Below are positions 32,006 to 39,388 of a DNA stretch of 52,291 nt, piece after piece. Position 1 is the stretch's first letter; every line of letters starts with the position of its first letter. The position numbers were made by a program, and so were the translations under genes. Source of the DNA: a virus; IMG/VR virus record IMGVR_UViG_3300030106_004815, positions 1 to 52,291 of that record; one strand, given 5' to 3'. The notes under the pieces are model-generated. The model was not told the origin of the DNA, did no database searches, and saw only the letters and a program-made list of their open reading frames with translations.

Positions 32006-32674
32006 TTATGGTGACGGTGAAGGTATTTTAATTCGAGGAACTCCACTGTCGTATTCTCCTCTTCTTCGTCTACCCATTTGTTGTAGACCAAAAGCTTGTA
32101 TGCTTTGATTATACCTGTCAGAATACAGTTTGTATAGGTCTTCAGGTCCTTTTAAGAAACCATAAGCCTCTTTAAGCACTCCGTATAATAATAGCTGTTC
32201 ATGTTGTTTTGAAAGTGTAGTGCTAGTTGAACTATCAAAATGTGGTGGATCTTTAATAAAGTTGACCTGAACTGTATCGGCTGCTGCTGGTGTTGGAGCA
32301 ACTAAAATAACAGGACCTTGTTGAACATTATCTTCCCAATTAGCCCAGTATTTAGGTGTGCCTGTTGCATCTGTTGGATTAAATTCTGTTATAAAACTTG
32401 TATCTCTTCTTTCTAAAAAAGATCTAGTCCCATTTGCTGCAATGTGCTGGACAGATCTAACTAAAATACAATCAGCTGGTAAAATAACATATCTATTATT
32501 AGCTGTGAAATTTGATGTGGAATACTTTCTTAAATCATCATAATCAACTTGTCCTGCTATTTCTAATTCTACATTTCTTATAAATTGATCTAAAATACTA
32601 TCACTTAAAACATTACTATCTACTTCTGTAAAGTTTCGTACTTGTGTTAAAAAATCTGAATGTGTAATAGCCAT
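32006..32674 (-). CDS. head-tail adaptor-type protein
   Basis: A 222-residue protein with the pattern of phage adaptor or tail tubular proteins: an N-terminal helical bundle (DFLTQVRNFTEVDS, LDQFIRNVELEIAGQ), a beta region (RYVILPADCILVRSVQ) and a C-terminal helix (QHEQLLLYGVLKEAYGFL) ending in a basic, Pro-rich tail. It should attach below the portal ring. It shares a one-base junction with the next structural gene upstream. A second protein of similar layout lies at 33114. Confidence 0.7.
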   Translation of the reverse strand: MAITHSDFLTQVRNFTEVDSNVLSDSILDQFIRNVELEIAGQVDYDDLRKYSTSNFTANNRYVILPADCILVRSVQHIAANGTRSFLERRDTSFITEFNPTDATGTPKYWANWEDNVQQGPVILVAPTPAAADTVQVNFIKDPPHFDSSTSTTLSKQHEQLLLYGVLKEAYGFLKGPEDLYKLYSDRYNQSIQAFGLQQMGRRRRGEYDSGVPRIKIPSPSP

Positions 32675-33114
32675 TATGAAATACTCACTGTTATGTTTCC
32701 TAAAAATGTTGAAGCTTCTCTTCTTCTGTTTTGTAATGAAGGATCTTCTGGAATCATACTATGTAATATAGACGTTACCCCATTTCTTGTAATTTCAAAG
32801 TCTTGTGTTTTAAATGCAAATTGGCCAGGTAAACTTAGATTAGCCACGCCAACCATAGTTCCACCAGAATCAGCTAATGTATCATCATTAGAAGCAACAG
32901 TTTTAGGTTGTTGAAATCTTTGAGGTCTTACTGTTCTTAATGCGATAGCATCAGTTACGTTTCTTCTTCTCGTAATTTGTGGTTGTTTAGGATCATATTC
33001 AGATAAGTGAACAAAAGAGCCATTCCATTCTGTAACCATTTCCTGATATGGAAAAGCTAATCCACTTCTATCAGATATTGCTAATGATCTTTTACCGCTT
33101 GCATATTTAGCCAT
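32674..33114 (-). CDS. conserved marine phage structural protein
   Basis: A 146-residue protein (MAKYASGKRSLAISDRSGLA, FPYQEMVTEWNG, VHLSEYDPKQPQI) of a type common between adaptor genes in marine phages. The sequence is mostly beta with charged loops. It shares one-base junctions with both neighbours, both adaptor-type proteins, so it is likely part of the head-tail connector. No named domain. Confidence 0.65.
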   Translation of the reverse strand: MAKYASGKRSLAISDRSGLAFPYQEMVTEWNGSFVHLSEYDPKQPQITRRRNVTDAIALRTVRPQRFQQPKTVASNDDTLADSGGTMVGVANLSLPGQFAFKTQDFEITRNGVTSILHSMIPEDPSLQNRRREASTFLGNITVSIS

Positions 33115-33815
33115 TATGATACATTTGGAAAGTACGACTGAGGTGAGATATATAATGATGTTCTCTGCCCGTCTTCTTCCAAAGCTCTTTTCATTTCATC
33201 TTCGTATATTAATTTCATTGCTTCAAGTTTTTCAGGTGCTTTTTTCATAGCTAAATAATAAGCTAGACCTGCACACATGCATGGTAAAAATCTGTAAACT
33301 ACATCAGCTTGTTGATCATTGTAAGCTGTTGCGTCTTCAATTCTGTTTATAGTGTAATATTTTAAAGTTGTGTATGTTGATGCATCAGGTGCAACATATA
33401 AACTTATTTTTGGAGTTACTTGTCTATCAACATAATATTGTGATGGTTGTCCTGTTGCTAATTTATTAGGTTTAGCTGAATAAGCAGATCTGTCTATTTT
33501 TGTAAGCGCTACATCTTGTGTATTAGCGTTATCAGATGCTGCTGCTGTTGTTGATATGTAAGCCTCTAAAACATCACTTACAGTTGCCGCAACACTGTAC
33601 GTAGCTGTGCCTGCTGTTAATGCTTGTTCATTTAATTCAACTTTCCAAAGATGTATTCCTCTGTTTCCCCAATCAGAAAATAATAAATTTAATGATCTTC
33701 TTGCTGTTTTTAAATCATAACCTGTGCTTGGTCTTATCCCACCACATCTTTCGAAGCCTTCATCTATTACCTCGTCAATATTTAAATTAAATGATGTTGA
33801 TCCTGATGTTGCCAT
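33114..33815 (-). CDS. adaptor or tail tubular A-type protein
   Basis: A 233-residue protein with an N-terminal helical part (IDEVIDEGFERCGG, TARRSLNLLFSDWGNRG), a beta-rich middle and a C-terminal helix (FLPCMCAGLAYYLAMKKA). This layout matches phage tail tubular/adaptor proteins that bind the portal. It lies two bases after a basic protein gene. Together with the gene at 32006 it suggests a two-layer connector, as in short-tailed phages. Confidence 0.7.
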   Translation of the reverse strand: MATSGSTSFNLNIDEVIDEGFERCGGIRPSTGYDLKTARRSLNLLFSDWGNRGIHLWKVELNEQALTAGTATYSVAATVSDVLEAYISTTAAASDNANTQDVALTKIDRSAYSAKPNKLATGQPSQYYVDRQVTPKISLYVAPDASTYTTLKYYTINRIEDATAYNDQQADVVYRFLPCMCAGLAYYLAMKKAPEKLEAMKLIYEDEMKRALEEDGQRTSLYISPQSYFPNVS

Positions 33816-33817
33816 AA

Positions 33818-34396
33818 TTAAAACCTTTTCCTATACGTTATTCTCATACTATCTTTTTTAGCACTTATATTCAACTCACCCTTTTTATAAATTGTGTTGT
33901 AATTTAATTCAGGGTTTATTCTTGCTTTAGACATCCTAATATTTTTTTCTAAATTTGCTAAATTAGGGTCTGGTGGTGGACCTGAAATTTCAAACAAATT
34001 TAACTTTAAAGTTCCTTTGGGTTTTAATTTTTTAACATCTCCACCCATATCTCTTTTTAAAACAGTTTTTACATTTGTAGGTTTACCACCTACTCCTTGT
34101 GCTCTACTTCTTTTCCTTGCAACGGCACTCCGTCTCTGGGATTCTGTCATGCTTGCTGCTTTTGCAGCAGGGACGCACTTTGGATATTTTCTTTTTGATC
34201 CACTTGCAGATTTTCTTCCACATTCTTTGTAACCTCCACCTTTCTTTTTAGAACCTATGTCTACCCATTTTTCTTGAAACCATTTTTTTAAACCACCTGT
34301 TTTCATTCCAGCAGGAACACAATTAGGAACCATCTTATTTCCTTTTTTCTTCATTCCTTTTTGTTCGTATCCTACCCAACAAGTACCTCTAGCCAT
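33818..34396 (-). CDS. basic protein with DUF5872-like region
   Basis: A 192-residue, very basic protein. Residues about 35-95 (GGLKKWFQEKWVDIG, then ECGRK, YPKCVPA, MTESQRRSAVARK) match the DUF5872 pattern, with paired cysteines that may bind zinc. The C-terminal part is Lys-rich and unrelated. Such proteins occur in marine phages and some large viruses. It lies in a cluster of four basic genes and may bind the packaged genome. The function is unproven. Confidence 0.7.
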   Translation of the reverse strand: MARGTCWVGYEQKGMKKKGNKMVPNCVPAGMKTGGLKKWFQEKWVDIGSKKKGGGYKECGRKSASGSKRKYPKCVPAAKAASMTESQRRSAVARKRSRAQGVGGKPTNVKTVLKRDMGGDVKKLKPKGTLKLNLFEISGPPPDPNLANLEKNIRMSKARINPELNYNTIYKKGELNISAKKDSMRITYRKRF

Positions 34397-34821
34397 TAGA
34401 TCATACCCTTGTAATATTTTCTGTATGATTTATTTGAAACTTTTTGTCCATCAAGATCACCTTTAATATAAGGACCATTATAATCCTGACCAACTTCAGG
34501 CATTTTATTTAAAATTATTTTATCTTTTTGTTTTATGGGTTGATCATTATGATAACCATCTTTAGCTTTAATTGTTTTCAGAGTTCTTGCTTGAGCAGCA
34601 TGTAGTTTTGAAGCTTTGGTCAAAGCCTTAGCTACTTTATTAATTTTTATCGAAGCTCCTTTTGAAGCTTTTTTAGGACCCCAATCTTTTTTCCTTTTTC
34701 CAGAAGGATCTTTAATTTTACCTGCACAAATTTTACTGGCATAGGCGTTAGCATATGCGCTTGGGTACACTGCGAATTTTCTTTTCGCTGCGGCTTTACC
34801 TCTAGGACATAGTTTTGTCAT
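34396..34821 (-). CDS. basic Ala/Lys-rich protein of marine-virus type
   Basis: A 141-residue protein with the N-terminal signature CPRGKAAAKRKFAVYPSAYA and NAYASKICAGK, seen in many marine phages and some large algal virus proteins. It continues as a Lys-rich linker and ends SYRKYYKGMI. A GGAGG site precedes the ATG. It shares a TAATG junction with the DUF5872-like gene. A DNA- or RNA-binding virion role is plausible. Confidence 0.7.
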   Translation of the reverse strand: MTKLCPRGKAAAKRKFAVYPSAYANAYASKICAGKIKDPSGKRKKDWGPKKASKGASIKINKVAKALTKASKLHAAQARTLKTIKAKDGYHNDQPIKQKDKIILNKMPEVGQDYNGPYIKGDLDGQKVSNKSYRKYYKGMI

Positions 34822-34969
34822 CTGACTCCTCCAATTTTATTTGTGCGGCCGCATTAAGAGTGTCAATTCTCTTTTTTTTACGGTTGTACAACTTCTTGGA
34901 TTGTATCACTTTAGGCTTGAATGTTCTAGACCTTAGACTTTTTGCGACTGGATTTGTAGATTTTACCAT
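34802..34969 (-). CDS. small basic protein
   Basis: A 55-residue protein starting MVKSTNPVAKSLRSRTFKPK, continuing KKLYNRKKKRID. I place the start at ATG 34969 because the upstream part of the frame would only duplicate the gene at 34926-35075 in another frame. It overlaps that gene by 44 nt and the following one by 20 nt. The type (NPVAK, LRS...F..KV) is familiar from marine phages. Function unknown. Confidence 0.65.
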   Translation of the reverse strand: MVKSTNPVAKSLRSRTFKPKVIQSKKLYNRKKKRIDTLNAAAQIKLEESDDKTMS

Positions 34970-35075
34970 GTGTTTTTTCCAACACTTTTCTAAATTTGCT
35001 TTTTTCTGCTCTTCCCCAACCTCTTCCAAGACCAGGTTCTAACTGTTTTTTTATTTGACTTCTAGTTATTGCCAT
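34926..35075 (-). CDS. small basic protein
   Basis: A 49-residue frame starting MAITRSQIKKQLEPGLGRGW, very basic. It has an AAGG site about seven bases before its ATG and overlaps the next gene in another frame by 44 nt. It begins the cluster of four basic proteins running to 33818. The MAITRSQ start resembles short marine phage proteins. Function unknown. Confidence 0.6.
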   Translation of the reverse strand: MAITRSQIKKQLEPGLGRGWGRAEKSKFRKVLEKTHGKIYKSSRKKSKV

Positions 35076-35086
35076 TAAATTACCTT

Positions 35087-35596
35087 CTACACGTAGTTAA
35101 TATTCAATAAATATCTTTTATGTACGTCTGTTTGATATTTAGCTTTGTGTTTTATGTCTCCATCAAATATTAACATTCTATTTTCCTTACTGTCAACTTC
35201 TCTGTGTTTACCATTATCATCTAAAATTGTCTTACCATTATTATTATTCAAATAAAAAATAGCTGTTTTATTATTTGGTATATCTGGATAATCTACATGC
35301 CATTTTGAACTAATAGAATCAACATCCCGCAAGTTTAAATTAGCTCTAATTTGTATAGGGGCTACAATATTTAATTTCGTTAAAAGTAATTCTATTTCTT
35401 TAGAATGTGGTGCTAAAAATTGCCAATGATTAAAAATACAATGATTAAAAAAACCATTCTTACTTAAGTTTTTTTGTTCATCCTCTAATGGAACATCTTG
35501 ATCCATCCAATACCAAGGTATTGTACTTGATAGAAAGTGTTCTTGAATTTTTTTAAAATGTTGATCTTCTAAAAAATTATCAATAACCTTTATCAT
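35087..35596 (-). CDS. 2-oxoglutarate/Fe(II) oxygenase
   Basis: A 169-residue protein with HxD at 100-102 (SKWHVDYPD), an AIFYLNNNNG strand pair, distal His150 (DIKHKAKYQ) and Arg161 in HKRYLLNI. These are the iron and 2-oxoglutarate positions of a 2OG oxygenase. The start at ATG 35596 makes an ATGA junction with the M15 peptidase gene. This sixth oxygenase is separate from the others, and its substrate is unknown. Confidence 0.85.
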   Translation of the reverse strand: MIKVIDNFLEDQHFKKIQEHFLSSTIPWYWMDQDVPLEDEQKNLSKNGFFNHCIFNHWQFLAPHSKEIELLLTKLNIVAPIQIRANLNLRDVDSISSKWHVDYPDIPNNKTAIFYLNNNNGKTILDDNGKHREVDSKENRMLIFDGDIKHKAKYQTDVHKRYLLNINYV

Positions 35597-36063
35597 TCTA
35601 ACCAAGGTGTATAAGAAACTTTACCATCCACTCTTTGTGCTCTTAAAGATTGATTTCGGTTGTTGCCTGACGAATATGAACAATGTATCCAGCCCGAAGT
35701 TGGTTCGTTGTCTCGGTAGAACTCAAGGATCAATTGATCAAATTCTAACTCTGATTTAATCCACGAAGCTAGCTCTCTGTTATCCACGCCAGGTATTTCA
35801 AAGTCTGCTGCAGCCGCTTGGTCATCTGCTACATGTTGAGAATTTACTGAACTTCCAATTTCTAGGCAGAGCTGAGCACAACGGAATCCTGATGATATGA
35901 TTAATGGTTTTTCAAAGTGTGAACGAACTGGTTGTAGTATGTTTACTGCTAACGCTTTTAGATTTTCAATTTGCTGTGGGTTAGGATTATTATTAATACC
36001 CTTCCTTTCAGCTATTTGGCTTTTGGTAAGCTCGTCTAATGTTATGTTTGCTGTTAACTTCAT
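35593..36063 (-). CDS. M15-family peptidase, probable endolysin
   Basis: A 156-residue peptidase. Zinc ligands are visible as His77 (NSQHVADD), Asp87 (AAADFEI) and His127 (GWIHCSY), with the SSGFRC loop before them. The order and size match Peptidase M15A/M15_3 (D-Ala-D-Ala type) enzymes, which phages use to cut peptidoglycan cross-links. GAGGAG precedes the ATG. Its position beside small membrane proteins supports a lysis role. There is no signal peptide, so a holin would release it. Confidence 0.9.
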   Translation of the reverse strand: MKLTANITLDELTKSQIAERKGINNNPNPQQIENLKALAVNILQPVRSHFEKPLIISSGFRCAQLCLEIGSSVNSQHVADDQAAAADFEIPGVDNRELASWIKSELEFDQLILEFYRDNEPTSGWIHCSYSSGNNRNQSLRAQRVDGKVSYTPWLE

Positions 36064-36704
36064 TTTTTCTCCTCTATTTCATAAAAAAATTTATCTGTAT
36101 CTTCTGTTTGCCACTTTCTGGAATCTTCCACATTCCACTCAGAAGTTTGTACTTTCCAATCTGGTACATTATCCTTAACTGTAAAGGATGGAATGTCCCA
36201 AATCAACCTGTTGTTTGGTTGTGCTGCATAATTACCATCATCTAAAGCCAATATATGTGCACATTTATGTTCGTGTGGTATTTCAGAATGGTCTGTATCT
36301 ATAATATTACTTTCGGGGTGTGCAAAATCTACAGTAAAAAGATAAGCACCTGAATGCCACTTTTTATCTTTACCAATATATTTTCCTGCTTGACCGTCTA
36401 GAATATCCCAAGAAGTAACAGCAGGATAGTAACTAAAACAGTTCCATAGAACCAACTCATCAAGCCTACGTTTAGGAACATCATCCGGTTTAAAGCCTCT
36501 TTGAATGAATGCAGATATCGGTAAACGATAGTAGACAGCTCCATTTTCCATAATACAATGAAAAAGTAAGGAACGTCCCGTAATAGACGTAATACCAAAA
36601 ATAATACAGTCTTCAACTTCTCCATGATGTTTTTTAAGATCATATAAATATTCTCTCCTAATTTGTGCATATGTAACTGGTATGTTTGCGTTCAAGTAGC
36701 TCAT
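36060..36704 (-). CDS. conserved marine phage hypothetical protein
   Basis: A 214-residue protein beginning MSYLNANIPVTYAQIRREYL. It contains an LFHCIMENGAVYYRLP strand pair, a HEHKCAHILALDDG core and a C-terminus of DWKVQTSEWNVED and KWQTEDTDKFFYEIE. I recognise this type as recurring in marine phages near lysis genes; function unknown. The His-rich DHSEIPHEHKCAH could bind metal. It shares an ATGA junction with the M15 gene. Confidence 0.65.
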   Translation of the reverse strand: MSYLNANIPVTYAQIRREYLYDLKKHHGEVEDCIIFGITSITGRSLLFHCIMENGAVYYRLPISAFIQRGFKPDDVPKRRLDELVLWNCFSYYPAVTSWDILDGQAGKYIGKDKKWHSGAYLFTVDFAHPESNIIDTDHSEIPHEHKCAHILALDDGNYAAQPNNRLIWDIPSFTVKDNVPDWKVQTSEWNVEDSRKWQTEDTDKFFYEIEEKK

Positions 36705-36718
36705 ATTTTAAATATATA

Positions 36719-36919
36719 TTATTCTTGATCGTCATGCCACCGTTCATTAATTTTACGAGCCATCCAATATGCCACAGGAATACATAATAAGAAAGTTATT
36801 TCTGCAGCTCTCAATACACTTACGTCCCATAGTTTATAAACTATATGGTGAATCATAATAGGAACAAACGCACCCACACAGAATAAAACTATCATTCTAA
36901 ATTCGTAAGGAAGTTTCAT
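36719..36919 (-). CDS. small membrane protein, two TM segments
   Basis: A 66-residue protein with two hydrophobic segments (about 8-30 and 38-55) and a charged C-terminus (KINERWHDDQE), as expected for a small class II holin-like or lysis-associated protein. It shares a one-base junction with the upstream small gene. Holin function is possible given the M15 endolysin nearby, but not shown. Confidence 0.65.
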   Translation of the reverse strand: MKLPYEFRMIVLFCVGAFVPIMIHHIVYKLWDVSVLRAAEITFLLCIPVAYWMARKINERWHDDQE

Positions 36920-37128
36920 TACTCTACTATACTTAAAATTTTCTTACGATCCATGTATATTTCAGTCTTAGCTTTTACCTTTTTACAAGTAAATACAACT
37001 CGCTCGGGATTGACCTCGTTCTGCGCGATACGCTTGGATTTCAAACAATCGGATAACGAGTTTTTATATACATGCTCTATCATCGTTCCGTTTAATGTAA
37101 GCAATAAAGCAAATACAGTTTCTATCAT
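36919..37128 (-). CDS. small secreted or anchored protein
   Basis: A 69-residue protein with a short hydrophobic start (MIETVFALLLTLNGT), two cysteines and a Lys-rich middle (SDCLKSKRIAQNE). The N-terminus looks like an export signal or membrane anchor. Similar proteins occur next to lysis genes in marine phages. It overlaps its upstream neighbour by four bases. Function unknown. Confidence 0.65.
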   Translation of the reverse strand: MIETVFALLLTLNGTMIEHVYKNSLSDCLKSKRIAQNEVNPERVVFTCKKVKAKTEIYMDRKKILSIVE

Positions 37129-37523
37129 TGATGACTCCCATTTCTAATTAGTTTCTCTACATCTTCAGTTAGCTTCTCAGTTCTTTTCTTTAAAAATTCT
37201 ATATTAACAGCATTATTTCTCATACTCTTAATCTCTGCCTCTACATCTTCTAATAAACCACTAACGTGTTCCACAATCATAAAAAGTTCAGCTTCTCCAG
37301 CTGATTGACCTAACTCACCTCTTGGATATTTAATTCTGAACTCTGTGTTTTGTTCTAAATCTTTTGTTATTAATTCTAATTGTGTTGAGTGATTGTTAAG
37401 CGTTTCGTGCAATCCAAAATATGCCCAGGTTCCGATGGCTACCATCGCGATCAAACTGGCAACGGTCTTCATAGGCATTTGCACAGCGGCCTCTTCGGAT
37501 ATTTTCATTGGTTTATTTGCCAT
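37125..37523 (-). CDS. membrane-anchored coiled-coil protein
   Basis: A 132-residue protein with one transmembrane segment (about 20-38, VASLIAMVAIGTWAYFG) and a long periplasm- or cytoplasm-facing coiled coil (LELITKDLEQN, then VEAEIKSM and KLTEDVEKL). The topology resembles the inner spanin of Gram-negative phages. The type is common in marine phages without a tested function. Linked to its neighbours by four-base and one-base overlaps. Confidence 0.7.
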   Translation of the reverse strand: MANKPMKISEEAAVQMPMKTVASLIAMVAIGTWAYFGLHETLNNHSTQLELITKDLEQNTEFRIKYPRGELGQSAGEAELFMIVEHVSGLLEDVEAEIKSMRNNAVNIEFLKKRTEKLTEDVEKLIRNGSHQ

Positions 37524-38023
37524 TACTGTCCTTCGAACACTGGTCTATCAGGGTTCTCTTTTTTCCAATTATCTTTTAGCACAGTCCAATAACTAATACT
37601 AGCATCAGGTCTATCATCAGAATATGATGTAGATGTAACACCTAATTTTAAACACATATTTATTAATTCAGCAAACTCTACTGGTGGAGGATTGATTTTA
37701 GGTACTCTTTTACACTCTTTTACTAATTCAAGTTGAGTTTTTAATTTTTGTTTTTTCTTTTGTTCTGCAATATATTCTTCATCACACACTGCACCAAAAG
37801 GCATTCTAAATCTAAAACCTAATGTTTGATCTTGATATTCATCACTTGTGCCCGATTTATATTCGTGTTGTCTTACCTCTGTATAGGTCTCCCAATGGCC
37901 TCTTTCACATGCGTAAGCACCATCATTAAGGTATTCGTTACGTGCTTGTGCTGATGTTACCACAAACAGAAAAAAGATAACCCAGAATAGATTACCTGTT
38001 AAGATCTTTGATATCGTATTCAT
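37523..38023 (-). CDS. secreted protein with signal peptide
   Basis: A 166-residue protein beginning MNTISKILTGNLFWVIFFLF and then VVTSAQARNEY: a hydrophobic core followed by a likely cleavage site after SAQA. The mature part has several cysteines (ACERG, VCDEEY, KECKRV, NMCLKL) that could form disulphides, and a Lys-rich helix. This is a probable periplasmic or envelope protein of the lysis region. It overlaps the upstream membrane protein by 32 nt. Confidence 0.7.
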   Translation of the reverse strand: MNTISKILTGNLFWVIFFLFVVTSAQARNEYLNDGAYACERGHWETYTEVRQHEYKSGTSDEYQDQTLGFRFRMPFGAVCDEEYIAEQKKKQKLKTQLELVKECKRVPKINPPPVEFAELINMCLKLGVTSTSYSDDRPDASISYWTVLKDNWKKENPDRPVFEGQ

Positions 38024-38309
38024 GTTGCCTCACTTGATCTGCTAATTGTTGAAATATATTTTCAGCCATGTCCCAAGTGGCTTCTGCTCTTGCTAATCTA
38101 TTTTTAATATCACTGAGCGCTTCTTTTTGTAATTCAAGATCTTGAGTTACTTGTGTAAGTATTTCTTTATTAATTTGAATAGTATCTGTCATAGTAAGTA
38201 CATATCTGACAGACGTAAAAGTTCCGGCAAGGATTGCTCCAACAACCGGAACTATTACTATGTTTTTTTTAAACCATTCTAGTTTACTTTTAGGTTTTTT
38301 TGTTGCCAT
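37992..38309 (-). CDS. membrane-anchored coiled-coil protein
   Basis: A 105-residue protein: basic N-terminus (MATKKPKSKLEWFKKN), one transmembrane segment (about 18-38) and a C-terminal coiled coil (LELQKEALSDIKNRLARAEA). The layout is like spanin or holin-accessory proteins. It starts the run of four membrane or secreted proteins that ends at 36719. The gene follows a 37-residue basic peptide by three bases. Confidence 0.65.
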   Translation of the reverse strand: MATKKPKSKLEWFKKNIVIVPVVGAILAGTFTSVRYVLTMTDTIQINKEILTQVTQDLELQKEALSDIKNRLARAEATWDMAENIFQQLADQVRQHEYDIKDLNR

Positions 38310-38312
38310 AAA

Positions 38313-38426
38313 TTATTTATAGAAACCTTTAAATACCCAACTTACCCATTTGTTCCAGATAAGTTTAATTCTTCTAGGAATCTCTCTGGATATCCATAAA
38401 ATTTTTTGTTTAATATTTTCTAACAT
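38313..38426 (-). CDS. small basic Trp-rich peptide
   Basis: A 37-residue frame starting MLENIKQKILWISREIPRRI, with four Trp and many Lys/Arg. An AGGAG site lies six bases before its ATG, and the start overlaps the upstream stop by seven bases. The sequence is amphipathic, so it could bind membranes. Its real existence is supported mainly by the ribosome-binding site. Confidence 0.55.
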   Translation of the reverse strand: MLENIKQKILWISREIPRRIKLIWNKWVSWVFKGFYK

Positions 38427-38683
38427 TTCCATCTCCTTCTAGCTTGTCTTAATCTAGAGTTTGGGTCTTTAGCTGCTTTTGGAAACTTCTTCATTTGTCC
38501 AGCACTTCTAGCACAAAATGATTTACGCCTCTTTGCAGCCTTAGATCCAGGTTTTACTTTTCCTGTAACAGCAGTTTTCAATTTAGATCCAGGGTTTTGA
38601 GCCCTATATCTTGCAACACCTGCTGCTGTCATTCCCGCACCTTTTTTAGTAGCACGAAAATACTTTTTACTTCGTGGAGGCAT
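38420..38683 (-). CDS. basic DUF6321-like protein
   Basis: An 87-residue protein from ATG 38683 (MPPRSKKYFRATKKGAGMTA). It has the AAGVARYRAQNPGSKLKTAV core, then a Lys/Arg-rich stretch with cysteines (RRKSFCARSAGQ, RRRWKC at the end). I recognise this as the DUF6321 pattern of marine phages and some large viruses. The longer frame from 38740 lacks a ribosome-binding site. The proper site GGAGG lies inside a 9-bp stem with the start codon (38673-38698), so translation is probably controlled. Confidence 0.75.
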   Translation of the reverse strand: MPPRSKKYFRATKKGAGMTAAGVARYRAQNPGSKLKTAVTGKVKPGSKAAKRRKSFCARSAGQMKKFPKAAKDPNSRLRQARRRWKC

Positions 38684-38698
38684 AACATCGCCTCCACG
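38673..38698 (-). promoter_or_regulatory. hairpin enclosing the ribosome-binding site and start codon
   Basis: CGTGGAGGC and GCCTCCACG form a perfect 9-bp, GC-rich stem with an 8-nt loop in the minus-strand RNA. The 5' arm contains the GGAGG site of the DUF6321-like gene; the loop ends with AT of the start codon, and the 3' arm holds codons 2-4. The ribosome-binding site is thus masked unless the helix opens. There is no U-tract, so it is not a standard terminator. Confidence 0.75.
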
Positions 38699-38726
38699 CT
38701 TTAATTTTAAAAGTTCTAAAGTATAT

Positions 38727-39338
38727 TTAGTAACTTCCATCGAAAAATACCGTTACACTATCAAATCCACCACTGATGTCGATATATGCACCATCAGGAT
38801 AACGGATACCTTCATCAGGGATATAAGGATCAATCATACCAGCTGCAGCAGGTGCATCTAGTTCTAATCTTTTATCTCCTGTTTGAGATCCGTTTCTAAT
38901 GATCATAGCTCCAGCAGCTGAAGATTTTGATACTCCATGCATTCCTCTAACTCTTGTCGCTCCAGCAAATACGATACCAGTAGTATCAGTCGTTGCTGTA
39001 AATCCAGCAGAAACTGCTGAAATAGTTGCTGAGTGACTGATTTGAGTCACTGTTAGAAACTTTGTTGATCCCGTTACCGTGTTGTTATTTGGACCAGTAC
39101 CAATTGTTTCAGAAGCAGCATTACCACTCGCGTCAGTTCCTGTGATTGTAAAAGAAACAGAAGCGTTATTGTTAGCAGAGGTTAGTGTAACAGTCGTTGA
39201 CATGTTTGAGCCGTCATTCACAGCAGATCCAGTCAGGGTCATATTTCCTGCACCTGATGGAGATTGCACAGCAGCAATAGCTGTTGCGCTTGCTGAGACA
39301 GCTTTAAACATTTTCGCCTGTATACTTGTACTTGACAT
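38727..39338 (-). CDS. structural protein, decoration type
   Basis: A 203-residue, Thr/Ser/Ala/Gly-rich and mostly beta protein. It starts MSSTSIQAKMFKAVSASATA, has Ig-like strand repeats (VTLTSANNNASVSFTITG) and ends FDSVTVFFDGSY. Composition and position downstream of the capsid gene fit a capsid decoration or head fibre protein. It is preceded by a UUCG hairpin and followed by the hairpin at 38673. No named domain. Confidence 0.65.
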   Translation of the reverse strand: MSSTSIQAKMFKAVSASATAIAAVQSPSGAGNMTLTGSAVNDGSNMSTTVTLTSANNNASVSFTITGTDASGNAASETIGTGPNNNTVTGSTKFLTVTQISHSATISAVSAGFTATTDTTGIVFAGATRVRGMHGVSKSSAAGAMIIRNGSQTGDKRLELDAPAAAGMIDPYIPDEGIRYPDGAYIDISGGFDSVTVFFDGSY

Positions 39339-39354
39339 ATTTTCTCCAAATTAG

Positions 39355-39372
39355 GTGCTCCCGAAGGAGCAC
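39355..39372 (-). promoter_or_regulatory. stable UUCG-tetraloop hairpin
   Basis: In minus-strand RNA, GUGCUCC-UUCG-GGAGCAC forms a 7-bp stem with a closing C-G pair and the very stable UUCG loop. It lies between the stop of the gene at 39389 and the ribosome-binding site of the next gene. There is no following U-run, so it is better read as an mRNA-stability or weak pause element than as a terminator. Confidence 0.65.
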
Positions 39373-39388
39373 TAGTTAATTTAATTTA

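Noticed and set aside
36398-36670. 90-codon minus-strand open frame inside the gene at 36060
   Set aside because: Wholly contained in the longer conserved-looking gene in another frame, with no suitable start.
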